Shown piece after piece: positions 25,224 to 33,825 of a stretch of DNA of 64,000 nucleotides. Position 1 is the stretch's first letter; each line of letters begins with the position of its first letter. The notes under the pieces are model-generated. The model was given only the letters and a program-made list of their open reading frames with translations. It did not search any database and was not told the origin of the DNA. Origin of the DNA: Prevotella sp. (lineage in GTDB: Bacteria; Bacteroidota; Bacteroidia; Bacteroidales; Bacteroidaceae); assembly GCA_017474925.1 (NCBI GenBank), contig JAFVGN010000060.1, positions 1 to 64,000 of the forward strand, written 5' to 3'. Made by a program: the position numbers and the translations under genes.

Positions 25224-26372
25224 ATGATTGATATACTTAAAAACCCATTTGTCGTCATAGGCGACATTCCTGAGCCCTACTTCTGCGACAGAGAAGATGA
25301 GACTCAGAAAATCATCCGTACCATCACGAATGAGGGTAATATTGTTCTCATGTCACCGCGACGCATGGGGAAATCACGACTGGTGAAGCACGTATTCAAA
25401 CAGCCAGAGGTTTCAAAGCATTTCCAAACCTTTTATATAGACCTGCTTCACACCAGCAGCATCCGTGAATTCGCATACACTTTCGGAAAGACTGTATTTG
25501 AACAGTTAAAGTCCAAGAATGAAAAAAGACTCCAATCACTCGTCCTTGCATTGAAGTCAATTGCTGGCACGTTTGGTTTTGACCCAATAACTGGTTTGCC
25601 AACCTTTACATTGGAAATGGGCAGAATACAATCCCCAGAATACACCATTCAGGAGGTTATGGGATGGCTGGAGGAAAGCGAGATACCCTGTATCGTATGT
25701 TTTGATGAGTTCCAGCGTATCAACAAATACCCCGACAACAAGCAAGGACAGGTTGAAGCCATGCTCAGGGGAATCATCCAGCATTTGCGTAATGTCAACT
25801 TCATCTTTGCAGGCAGCGAGCAGCATCTGCTCTCAGAAATGTTTTTCTCTTCTGCAAAACCATTTTACAATAGCGCAGACCAGTTGAATCTGAAATCCCT
25901 AAAGATAGACATCTATTCTGACTTTGTCAGGTCTTGGATGGAACGATATGAGAAAGCTATTGACATAGAAGCGTTCAGGTTCTACTATGAGAAATTCGAG
26001 GGCACTACATATTACCTCCAGAAATTGATGCACGAAGCATTTATCGACTGCGATGCAGGAGACGTATGTGACAAGACGCTTCTAGACAAGACATACGCCA
26101 ACATGCTGGAAGAGGCTCGCGAAAACACCTCCAAACTGTTAGGTGCACTGACAGAGCATCAGAAGAATGCCCTATACGCCATTGCCAGAGAAGGAAAAGC
26201 CGAACGGGTGTTAAGTGCAAGCTTCATCAAGAGGCATGCACTGGTATCATCGAGTTCTATGCAATCCGCCATCAAAAAACTCATAGAGATGGAACTCATA
26301 TCTGCACATAACAGCACCTACAGTGTGTCAGACATTATGATGCGTCTGTATATCACAGAGGGTATGGATTGA
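25224..26372 (+). CDS. AAA ATPase of the archaeal ATPase_2 type
   Basis: This is a 382-residue P-loop ATPase. Walker A is SPRRMGKSRL (about residues 44-53) and Walker B is IVCFDEFQRI (about residues 157-166). FIFAGSEQHLL fits sensor 1. The C-terminal ~90 residues resemble a winged helix (ALVSSSSMQSAIKKLIEMELI). The family is abundant in Bacteroidetes, usually as single genes like this one, and its role is not established; proposals include DNA-linked and defence functions. It stands alone with its own promoter and an upstream repeat pair. Confidence 0.85.
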   Translation: MIDILKNPFVVIGDIPEPYFCDREDETQKIIRTITNEGNIVLMSPRRMGKSRLVKHVFKQPEVSKHFQTFYIDLLHTSSIREFAYTFGKTVFEQLKSKNEKRLQSLVLALKSIAGTFGFDPITGLPTFTLEMGRIQSPEYTIQEVMGWLEESEIPCIVCFDEFQRINKYPDNKQGQVEAMLRGIIQHLRNVNFIFAGSEQHLLSEMFFSSAKPFYNSADQLNLKSLKIDIYSDFVRSWMERYEKAIDIEAFRFYYEKFEGTTYYLQKLMHEAFIDCDAGDVCDKTLLDKTYANMLEEARENTSKLLGALTEHQKNALYAIAREGKAERVLSASFIKRHALVSSSSMQSAIKKLIEMELISAHNSTYSVSDIMMRLYITEGMD

Positions 26373-26401
26373 CTCGGCTCAAATGATTGATTGCCCCGAG
26401 G

Positions 26402-27397
26402 CTATTGGCCGCCGAGGTGTGAGAAGTACTCGATGATGTCCTCCCAGGTCTTGAAGGTATCGCTGCCGTATTCCAGAAGCGTCGCCATCGTGTCGTCTGA
26501 GCCTTGGCCGGTGTAGCCGAACCCCTGGATCAGGTAGTCGCCGTAGAGCAGGTCGCGGCGATAGGTATAGATGGTATGGTGCCAGGCAGGCACATTGACG
26601 TACTCAGCGAGCCACTGACCGACGGCAGACTCCTTCTCGCCCACGAAATACACCTGGTATTGCTCGATGAGCAGCCTGACCGCCTTCATCATCGAACTGA
26701 CCGGCTTGCGGTAGCTGTCCATCAGCGTCTCTACACCGATATATATCAGAGGCCGCTCGCGCCGTTCCTGCCGGTCGTCAATCCAACGGATGACGGGAAC
26801 CACCGAGTGCATGAAACTCTGGTCGTTCATGCGGTGTTCGCCGTGGAAGTGCAGCGCCATCGGATAGACACTGTGAAACAGGTCGTAGGTGTCCACCGTC
26901 GTGTCCTCGTCGCCGAAGAGGCCGTAGACGCGCCTGCGGTCTTCGTCCGTGACACCCTCGAAGCGGTGTTCCGACTGCACGCGGTATTCCTTGATGAGCG
27001 TCTTGTCCACATAGAACTCCTGAACGCCGTCCAGTCGCGGGTTCTGGAACTGCTGCGTCCCCGTCATGCCGTGCGCCCGCATCGTCTCGCCCATCTCCAG
27101 GGCCGGATTGACGCAGATGCGGTCGTAGCCACGGAGCTGTTCGGCATACATGCCCCCCATTGACGTGCCGATGATGAGGTCGGGCTTCTCCTGCCGGCAC
27201 ACCTCATGCAGCAGGGCGATGGCCTCTTCGGGGTGTACGGGAATGTCGGGTGCCACCACTTTCGCCTGGGGCATCACCTCGCGCAGGCGCTTCACCGTCC
27301 CCGACTGTCCGCTGCTGGCAAAGCCGTGGACATACAGGACGGTCTTTCCGGCCATCAGGTCGGGAAACTGCTTGATATATGGATTCTCTGTCATCAT
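26402..27397 (-). CDS. YqiA-like esterase fused to a degenerate HAD-like domain
   Basis: Residues ~15-185 are an alpha/beta hydrolase of the YqiA/YcfP type. It has VLYVHGFASSGQSGT at the start and the nucleophile elbow GTSMGGM. A charge-relay Asp is possible in GLFGDEDTTVD, and a His in HFHGEHRM. Residues ~215-331 (LIYIGVETLMDS, VYFVGEKESA, DYLIQGFG) resemble a HAD-type phosphatase fold, but the DxDxT nucleophile motif is replaced by YIGVETL. That half is probably catalytically dead. The protein is cytosolic, with no signal peptide. The substrate is unknown. Confidence 0.7.
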   Translation of the reverse strand: MMTENPYIKQFPDLMAGKTVLYVHGFASSGQSGTVKRLREVMPQAKVVAPDIPVHPEEAIALLHEVCRQEKPDLIIGTSMGGMYAEQLRGYDRICVNPALEMGETMRAHGMTGTQQFQNPRLDGVQEFYVDKTLIKEYRVQSEHRFEGVTDEDRRRVYGLFGDEDTTVDTYDLFHSVYPMALHFHGEHRMNDQSFMHSVVPVIRWIDDRQERRERPLIYIGVETLMDSYRKPVSSMMKAVRLLIEQYQVYFVGEKESAVGQWLAEYVNVPAWHHTIYTYRRDLLYGDYLIQGFGYTGQGSDDTMATLLEYGSDTFKTWEDIIEYFSHLGGQ

Positions 27398-27440
27398 GGC
27401 TGCGAAATTACAAAATTTTAGTCAAAAAGCCAAATTTTAT

Positions 27441-27471
27441 TTGCAGAAGTAAAATAAAATTTCTACCTTTG
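27441..27471 (+). promoter_or_regulatory. Promoter of the aquaporin gene
   Basis: TTG at 27441-27443 and TACCTTTG at 27464-27471 are 20 bases apart. A leader of about 95 A/T-rich bases follows. Confidence 0.7.
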
Positions 27472-27569
27472 CGTTTAAATTTAATAATGAATACATTATT
27501 TAATATAGAGACAAGCCGAATTTAATAAAGATTCAAACCGTATATTAATCACTTAAAACAAAAACGCGT

Positions 27570-28247
27570 ATGAAAAAGTATTTCGCAGAAATGGTGGGCA
27601 CCATGGTGCTCGTACTCATGGGCTGCGGCGTGGCCGTCAGCCTCGGTTGTGACCCTGTCAACAACATTCCCGCTGTCGTAGGCACAGCGCTGGCATTCGG
27701 CCTGGCTGTCGTAGCCATGGCCTATACCATTGGCGGCATCTCCGGTTGCCACATCAACCCCGCCATCACTCTGGGCTGCATCATCGCCGGACGTATGAGT
27801 GCCAAGGAGGGATGCATGTACATCGTCTTCCAGTGCATCGGTGCCTTCATCGGCAGCGCCCTGCTGGCCATCCTTACTGCCAACGTTCCCGGACTCGAGG
27901 GTACCGGAGCCAACGACCTGCAGGCCAACGTGTCGGTCCTTGGCGGTCTGCTGGCTGAAATCATCTTCACCTGCGTCTTCGTACTCGTGGTACTCGGTGC
28001 CACAGCCAAGACCAACGGCGCCACCAACAACTTCGCCGGACTGGCCATCGGTCTCAGCCTCGTTCTCGTACACCTCGTCTGCATCCGCTATACCGGCACA
28101 TCCGTCAATCCCGCCCGTTCGCTCGCTCCCGCCATCTTCCAAGGCGGCACGGCCCTGGCCAACCTCTGGATTTTCATCATCGGTCCCTTCGTCGGTGGCG
28201 CATTGGCTGCAGGCATCTGGAAATTCATCGAACCCAGCGAGAAATAA
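27570..28247 (+). CDS. aqpZ: Aquaporin of the AqpZ type
   Basis: This is a 225-residue, six-helix channel protein. Both pore half-helices keep the NPA boxes (CHINPAITLG and TSVNPARSLAP). The Arg after the second NPA and the His in VLVHLVCIRYTG fit the narrow filter of water-specific channels rather than glycerol facilitators. It probably balances water across the inner membrane. The gene is single, with its own promoter. Confidence 0.9.
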   Translation: MKKYFAEMVGTMVLVLMGCGVAVSLGCDPVNNIPAVVGTALAFGLAVVAMAYTIGGISGCHINPAITLGCIIAGRMSAKEGCMYIVFQCIGAFIGSALLAILTANVPGLEGTGANDLQANVSVLGGLLAEIIFTCVFVLVVLGATAKTNGATNNFAGLAIGLSLVLVHLVCIRYTGTSVNPARSLAPAIFQGGTALANLWIFIIGPFVGGALAAGIWKFIEPSEK

Positions 28248-28288
28248 ATATTTACCCATAATTATTTTTCTATTTCAAAAGAAATTGC

Positions 28289-28296
28289 TACCTTTG
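28289..28296 (+). promoter_or_regulatory. -7 box of the aldolase promoter (TACCTTTG)
   Basis: A consensus -7 element stands 41 bases before the aldolase ATG. The -33 position has only T-rich sequence without a clear TTG. Confidence 0.6.
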
Positions 28297-28337
28297 CAAT
28301 CTGAAACGAATAATTACTATTATTAATATTTAAAATT

Positions 28338-29336
28338 ATGGTAAACTACAAGGATTTAGGTCTCGTTAATACCCGCGAGATGTTCAAGAGAGCAGTAGCC
28401 GGTGGTTATGCTATTCCCGCATTCAACTTCAACACCATGGAGCAGATGCAGGCTATTGTGCAGGCTGCCGTGGAAACAAAGTCACCCGTCATCATGCAGG
28501 TTTCAAAGGGCGCCCGCAACTATGCCAACGCCACCATCCTGCGCTACATGGCCGAAGGTGCCGTGGCATATGCCAAGGAGTTGGGTTGTGCACATCCTGA
28601 GATTGTGCTCCACCTCGACCACGGCGACAGCTTCGAGCTCTGCAAGGACTGTATCGACATGGGCTTCTCTTCTGTGATGATCGACGGTTCTCACCTGCCT
28701 TACGAGGAGAACATCGCACTGGCTAAGAAGGTGGTTGACTACGCTCACCAGTTTGACGTGACCGTTGAGGCCGAGCTCGGTGTGCTGGCCGGTGTTGAGG
28801 ACGAGGTCAGTGCTGCTGAGTCACACTACACCAAGCCCGAGGAGGTTATCGACTTCTCTACCCGCACAGGCTGCGACTCGCTGGCTATCTCCATCGGTAC
28901 TTCCCATGGTGCCCACAAGTTCACTCCCGCACAGTGTACCCTCATCAACGGTGTGCTCGTTCCGCCTCCCTTGGCATTCGACATCCTGCACGAGATCGAG
29001 AAGAAGCTTCCCGGATTCCCCATCGTGCTCCACGGCTCGTCTTCAGTTCCCATGGAAGAGGTCGAGACCATCAACAAGTACGGTGGTCACCTCGAGGCCG
29101 CTATCGGTATCCCCGAGGAGCAGCTGCGTGAGGCATCGAAGAGCGCTGTCTGCAAGATCAACATCGACTCTGACTCTCGTCTGGCCATGACCGCTGCTGT
29201 CCGCAAGCACCTGGCCGAGCATCCTGGAGACTTCGATCCCCGTCAGTATCTGAAGCCCGCTCGCGAGAACATGAAGAAGATGTACATCCACAAGATTGTC
29301 AACGTGCTTGGCTCTGACGGCAAGCTGGCTGAATAA
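28338..29336 (+). CDS. fbaA: Fructose-bisphosphate aldolase, class II
   Basis: This 332-residue zinc enzyme of glycolysis and gluconeogenesis splits fructose 1,6-bisphosphate into two triose phosphates. The zinc and substrate sites are visible: HLDHGDS (about residues 92-98), VEAELGVLAG, GTSHGAHKF and VLHGSSSVP. Codon use is strongly biased toward the codons of the ribosomal genes, as expected for a highly expressed enzyme. It is followed by a long hairpin. Confidence 0.97.
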   Translation: MVNYKDLGLVNTREMFKRAVAGGYAIPAFNFNTMEQMQAIVQAAVETKSPVIMQVSKGARNYANATILRYMAEGAVAYAKELGCAHPEIVLHLDHGDSFELCKDCIDMGFSSVMIDGSHLPYEENIALAKKVVDYAHQFDVTVEAELGVLAGVEDEVSAAESHYTKPEEVIDFSTRTGCDSLAISIGTSHGAHKFTPAQCTLINGVLVPPPLAFDILHEIEKKLPGFPIVLHGSSSVPMEEVETINKYGGHLEAAIGIPEEQLREASKSAVCKINIDSDSRLAMTAAVRKHLAEHPGDFDPRQYLKPARENMKKMYIHKIVNVLGSDGKLAE

Positions 29337-29371
29337 GAATCCTACTGTAAGCCGATGAAACCGGCTGACTA

Positions 29372-29430
29372 ACCCGCTTATATATAATGTACGGGTGCGC
29401 CCGTACATTATATTAATATAAGAGGCGGGT
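29372..29430 (+). terminator. Long nested hairpin after the aldolase gene
   Basis: ATATAATGTACGGG (29382-29395) pairs perfectly with 29400-29413 around TGCG. A flanking ACCCGC (29372-29377) matches GCGGGT (29425-29430), and CTTATAT matches ATATAAG, so the structure can reach nearly 60 bases. There is no U-run. It probably ends or stabilises the aldolase mRNA. Confidence 0.6.
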
Positions 29431-29547
29431 GGAGTGTCTGCCGGCGTTTCTACTCACGACAAGTAGCTGTAATCATGAACCAGACAACTGAAATTGTTAA
29501 AGGCATTTAATAGGTAATTTTTAATAAAATCGCGATGGATAGAGGGT

Positions 29548-29583
29548 TTTTTGTCACTTTTTCGCCAAAAAGTGAAAAAAAAA
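29548..29583. promoter_or_regulatory. A/T-rich hairpin upstream of the surface-protein operon
   Basis: TCACTTTTT (29554-29562) pairs with AAAAAGTGA (29567-29575) around CGCC. T- and A-runs on either side extend the stem. It lies 12 bases before the TTG of the operon promoter, so it could be an operator or the end of an upstream transcript. Confidence 0.4.
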
Positions 29584-29594
29584 GCTCAAAAAAC

Positions 29595-29625
29595 TTGCAT
29601 GGTATTAATAATTATCGTATATTTG
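29595..29625 (+). promoter_or_regulatory. Promoter of the surface-protein operon
   Basis: TTG at 29595-29597 and TATATTTG at 29618-29625 are 20 bases apart. The first start codon downstream is that of the 40-residue peptide at 29695. Confidence 0.7.
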
Positions 29626-29694
29626 CAGCTGCAATTGGTATGAAATAGCAATAAATAACAATATTAATTAATTTTTTTAACTATTAGAAGTATT

Positions 29695-29817
29695 ATGAAA
29701 ATGAAAGATTTGAAGATGTATGTATCTCCCGAGACCGAGATATTGGACATGGAAATCGAGGAGCCGCTGCTGGACGTCTCCATTACCCAGCCAGACGATC
29801 CGATTATTTATGATTAG
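29695..29817 (+). CDS. Small acidic peptide (40 residues), function unknown
   Basis: The frame starts at an ATG 70 bases after the promoter and ends with TAG. The peptide opens MKMKDLKMYVSPETEILDME, continues through IEEPLLDVSITQ and ends PDDPIIYD. It is rich in Asp and Glu, with no signal peptide and no cysteine. The KxYxxPExEIxxxE start resembles short Prevotella peptides found next to fimbrillin-like genes, from memory of the group. It is the first gene of the transcript carrying the 1288-residue lipoprotein, 47 bases upstream of it. A leader, structural or precursor peptide are all possible. Confidence 0.6.
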   Translation: MKMKDLKMYVSPETEILDMEIEEPLLDVSITQPDDPIIYD

Positions 29818-29864
29818 CGAATTATATTCTCTTTATTTTTTTTATTAACTTAATTATTAATTTT

Positions 29865-32800
29865 ATGAAAGGTTTAATTAAATTGTTTTCTGCAGTTGCC
29901 TTTGTAGGTGCATTGGCAAGCTGCTCTGACGACCTCTCACTCAGCAAGGCCAATCTTGACCCCAATGCTGACCTTTATGCAACTCTTCCTACTGAAGAGA
30001 CTACCCGTATGGGTGTTCTTGAGCAAGGTAAGGTTGTATGGAGCGAGGGTGACATTATCAATGTGTACAGCGCAAACGCTCTGAAGTTCAACATTTATGG
30101 ACTCACCTCTGGCGCTGGTGAAAGCACGGCTTCGTTCGATGTCATCACTGACAATGGCGTTGCCAGCAAGGGTGAGTTGGTAGCAGTATCTTCTAGCCAG
30201 TTCCTGAAGGGTGTTCATGCTACTGAGAACAACGAAATGCAGCTGATTGCCAAGATTCCCGCTAACTTCACTCAGAATGAAGAAGTTGGTGATGATCAAG
30301 AGACCGTTTACTGGCCTTTGGCTATTCCCTACTGGGCTAACAATGTCAGCTTCACTGGCTCACAGCTGAATGCTAACATGAAGGCTCTGACTGGTCTGTT
30401 GAAGATTAACATCAAGGATCTTCCTGCTGGAACTACAGCTATTGTGCTGAACACTCACCACTTTGCTTACACCTCTGAGGCCGATTATGCTGCTAAGACC
30501 AATATGCTTGGCGGTAGCGACGAGGCTCTGTCTGGTACACTGACCACTATCCTTGAGGACGGTGCTGCTCTGCAGGTTGACGAGGACTATCGCCACGCTG
30601 ACACGCTGCGCGTAGACATCGACCAGCTGCTGGATAAGAATAGCGACGACAGCAAGACTATCTTCATTCCCGTCATTGCCGGTCACTATGACAAGCTGAG
30701 CGTTCTCGCTATTTCTGAAGACAGCAAGTATGACTATGTATGGCCCAATGCTGAGGTTCTGCGTGTATTCGAGGATCTTGACGTAACTACACAATGGTTC
30801 GGTCAAATTGCTCAGAGCGTTACCTACGAGTGCGCATTTGACGATGCTACAGATCTGTCTCAGTTTATTGCTGAGAAGATTCTCAACGATGGAACATGGA
30901 CTTCTGATGGCAGAAGAATCAATGGCCACACCATTAAGGTAAAGAACTTGTTGCCTATTACCAGTGGTACACTGTACATTGCCAACAATATTCCTGGCCA
31001 GAGTTCTGTTGACATTGAGCTTGCACAGAGCGATGTTGATTTCGACATTCTTGAGGCAAGAGCTAACTATAACGATGTAATGTCTGAATGGATTACTCTG
31101 AGCGGTTCTACACAATGGTTGAAGATTCCTGTCAAGGGTAGCAGAGGTTACAACGATGAGACCTCACAGGATAAGGCTCGTACTGTTACGATTACATTCG
31201 CTGACGGTACACAGGGTGAGCACTACATCATTCTGCCGACCTCTAATGTTATTCTGAAGACCGACGGTGTCGTAACTGGCAAGAATATTATTCTGAGTGC
31301 TAACACCCGTCAGGTATCTGGTTACACTGATTATTATGTCTGGAGCAACTATCGTAACTTCAGAAACGCCGGTATTGTTCTCCGTGGTAGCTGGGGTCGT
31401 GTTGATATCCACCAGAACCAGTTCGGTCACGTTTATGCAAACGGTGATGGCGTAGACGATGAGATTAATCTGCTCTACTTCCTCGGTGAGTTTGATCGTA
31501 TCCCTGAGAGTTCTACAAACACTGAAACAACTCCGTTGATGCAGGGTCATGACACCAACATCGATCTGCGTGTGACTGATATGCTGATTAAGAAGATCAG
31601 ATATTACAGAATTGGCGAGAATGGATTTACCAATGTTTACACTACTGGTAACTCAGGTATTAAGGAGATCGTTGAGGATAATCCTAACCTGGAGAACAGA
31701 ATCAGCGTACACGCTTCATGGACTGGCCAGAAGCTGTCTGACTTTGCTCTTGCTAATGGTTATGACCAGAGTGAGATCTTCACAGCTGCTCAGGTTTCAA
31801 GTATGGGTCTGGCCAGCAAGACTACCTTAGGTGTTTCACCTTATGACTACTTCATGTCTGCTTACGTACGTAGCGTATGGCTCGGTGGTCAGCTGTTCCC
31901 ATGGATTGGTGCTGACGTAACTGATCCTAACGATAATTCTATTGCTGAAGCATTCACATTCGACGGTAAGAACACTAACTTCCGCAACATGTACTTCTCT
32001 CTGTACGAGCCTGCTCTGCCCGTTGAGTGCTGCTGTGATGGTCCTCAGAAGATTGCTATTGACGAGGGTCTGGGTCTTATCCGCCGTATCGACACCCAGT
32101 CAACTGTTGACATTAAGAATGTTGACCTGACTGACGCTTTGATGGATGCTCACAAGTTCTATATCCCCAACATCGGTTCTATCTGCGGTCGCGTATCTGC
32201 TGATGATGCTATCACACTGACCGACAACCGTGCAGACTGCATCCGTGTTGACGCTAACGGCCGTAACATCGGTGGTGCCTTTGGTTGGCTGAACTCTCTT
32301 ACATCAGTTACCATTAAGAATCTGGCCGTCAAGGAGAACAGCTCTATCTACGGACAGACATGGGTTGCTTCTAAGGATGTTAACGTCGGTGGTGCTATCG
32401 GTCTTATTTCCGCTGATCCACTCATCCCAAGTAGTACAGCTATGTATAACACAGGTGTTGAAGAGTGGGGTATCGATTGGGATTTCTGTCCTACTGTTAA
32501 AGCTACTGGTGTTGACGTTTATGGTGAGTATGTTACTTCTGAGTCAGACAATGTCGGTGGCCAGGCTGGTTACGTTTGTGCAAGAAACCTGACTTGGGGT
32601 GACGGCGGCTTAGGCAGCATGAAGACCCACATGAACGATCAGATCTTCACTATCGGTTCTAATGTCGGTGGTCTGATTGGTCACGCTTGGTATCAGGATA
32701 ATGCAACACTCGTTCGTGGTACGGTTGCTGTTAAGAACCAGATTTATGCTCAATTCGATGAGTCTCGCAAGAAGGTCAACGGCTCTAACAATTCTGGTAA

Positions 32801-33731
32801 GAATGTTGGTGGTCTTGTTGGTCGTATGTGGATTTACAGGGCACTCAATACACAGAACAATACCACTGAGGTTGAGGGTAATGTCCGTGTTGATGGCCAG
32901 GTTGTTGCTGAGAGCAAGAATGCCGGTGGTTTCGTTGGTTACTATCAGGCTAACAAACTGAAAACTGGTGCTTCTACCAATGACAACAAGGTAGCTATTA
33001 AGAATCTGCTTTTGGCTAATGAAGGTTACACTGGCGGTTTGTATGGTATGCTGGCTACTGCTAAGGAAGCTCAAATTGGTGATGTTGCTGGTAAGGGATC
33101 TATCACTGTTGAGATTGGTGAGATTGCTGGTGCTGCAGCTGTTGGTGGTCTGATTGGTTCTAACGCAAACGGTTCTTCTACCGATGCTAATGACAAGCAG
33201 CTCCAGATTCTCTCTGCTGCTGGTTCTAATCCTTATCCCATCAAGATTACGATTCCTAAGTGGTCCAACACCAAGACTTCTAACCCCTGGTGGTATTCTA
33301 ACACTGGTCAGGCTAAGTTGGCTGGTTCGTTCGGTACTATCGACGGTTACATGGACAATGTCATTAAGATTGTTGACAACAATATTACTGTTGCTGCATC
33401 TGATGGTATTCTGAAGATCTTCGAGCGCAAGGATTCTGAATTCTGGGGTCCCGGTAACTTCAAGAGCAAGAACCCGATCTTCACAGATCTGAAGAAGATT
33501 GACCTGCTGTTCGTTCTGCAGGGTGTTTCTCAGTCTACCGAAGTTGAGCAGGCTCTTACTGGTCAGGGTTATTACTTCTGGGGTGATGAAAATGGTTACG
33601 TAGGCGTTGTTGCCAATAGCGGAGCCGGTGGTGGTGCTTATATCCTCGATGGCAACATCTTGAAGGGTGACACCAACTACAACCTCTACTATGACTGGTC
33701 TACAATCATTCAGCCCAAAGTTACTTGGTAA
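29865..33731 (+). CDS. Large surface lipoprotein: fimbrillin-like domain plus GLUG-like repeats
   Basis: This 1288-residue protein has a lipoprotein signal ending in LASC (lipidated Cys20). Residues ~30-320 resemble the fimbrillin-like fold (TTRMGVL, VVWSEGDIINVYSA). The middle part is unrecognised beta-rich sequence. Residues ~800-1100 hold at least eight GG-x-x-G turns (NIGGAFGW, NVGGAIGL, NVGGQAGY, NVGGLIGH, NVGGLVGR, NAGGFVGY, TGGLYGML, VGGLIGSN), the pattern of GLUG-type adhesin repeats that stack as a beta-solenoid. Cysteines are few (VECCCDG near 720). It is likely an outer-membrane adhesin or matrix protein. Codon use is biased toward common codons, suggesting high expression. Confidence 0.8.
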   Translation: MKGLIKLFSAVAFVGALASCSDDLSLSKANLDPNADLYATLPTEETTRMGVLEQGKVVWSEGDIINVYSANALKFNIYGLTSGAGESTASFDVITDNGVASKGELVAVSSSQFLKGVHATENNEMQLIAKIPANFTQNEEVGDDQETVYWPLAIPYWANNVSFTGSQLNANMKALTGLLKINIKDLPAGTTAIVLNTHHFAYTSEADYAAKTNMLGGSDEALSGTLTTILEDGAALQVDEDYRHADTLRVDIDQLLDKNSDDSKTIFIPVIAGHYDKLSVLAISEDSKYDYVWPNAEVLRVFEDLDVTTQWFGQIAQSVTYECAFDDATDLSQFIAEKILNDGTWTSDGRRINGHTIKVKNLLPITSGTLYIANNIPGQSSVDIELAQSDVDFDILEARANYNDVMSEWITLSGSTQWLKIPVKGSRGYNDETSQDKARTVTITFADGTQGEHYIILPTSNVILKTDGVVTGKNIILSANTRQVSGYTDYYVWSNYRNFRNAGIVLRGSWGRVDIHQNQFGHVYANGDGVDDEINLLYFLGEFDRIPESSTNTETTPLMQGHDTNIDLRVTDMLIKKIRYYRIGENGFTNVYTTGNSGIKEIVEDNPNLENRISVHASWTGQKLSDFALANGYDQSEIFTAAQVSSMGLASKTTLGVSPYDYFMSAYVRSVWLGGQLFPWIGADVTDPNDNSIAEAFTFDGKNTNFRNMYFSLYEPALPVECCCDGPQKIAIDEGLGLIRRIDTQSTVDIKNVDLTDALMDAHKFYIPNIGSICGRVSADDAITLTDNRADCIRVDANGRNIGGAFGWLNSLTSVTIKNLAVKENSSIYGQTWVASKDVNVGGAIGLISADPLIPSSTAMYNTGVEEWGIDWDFCPTVKATGVDVYGEYVTSESDNVGGQAGYVCARNLTWGDGGLGSMKTHMNDQIFTIGSNVGGLIGHAWYQDNATLVRGTVAVKNQIYAQFDESRKKVNGSNNSGKNVGGLVGRMWIYRALNTQNNTTEVEGNVRVDGQVVAESKNAGGFVGYYQANKLKTGASTNDNKVAIKNLLLANEGYTGGLYGMLATAKEAQIGDVAGKGSITVEIGEIAGAAAVGGLIGSNANGSSTDANDKQLQILSAAGSNPYPIKITIPKWSNTKTSNPWWYSNTGQAKLAGSFGTIDGYMDNVIKIVDNNITVAASDGILKIFERKDSEFWGPGNFKSKNPIFTDLKKIDLLFVLQGVSQSTEVEQALTGQGYYFWGDENGYVGVVANSGAGGGAYILDGNILKGDTNYNLYYDWSTIIQPKVTW

Positions 33732-33765
33732 TCATTAGCAAGTATTGTAAATACGAATTATCATC

Positions 33766-33802
33766 ACGAGGGTGCGCAAGCAACGAGGCTGCGCACCCTC
33801 GT
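33766..33802 (+). terminator. 13-bp perfect hairpin after the large lipoprotein gene
   Basis: ACGAGGGTGCGCA (33766-33778) pairs with TGCGCACCCTCGT (33790-33802) around 11 bases. Only a short T-run follows, so some readthrough into the next lipoprotein gene, whose ATG is 24 bases away, is likely. Confidence 0.75.
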
Positions 33803-33825
33803 TTCACTCACAAAAAGAAAATCAT

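Noticed and set aside
26504-27163. A 219-codon plus-strand open frame opposite the esterase fusion gene
   Set aside because: The minus-strand protein has recognisable catalytic motifs; the plus frame has none.
29504-29536. Very short frame between fbaA and the small acidic peptide
   Set aside because: It has only about ten codons, lies upstream of the promoter and has no resemblance to anything.
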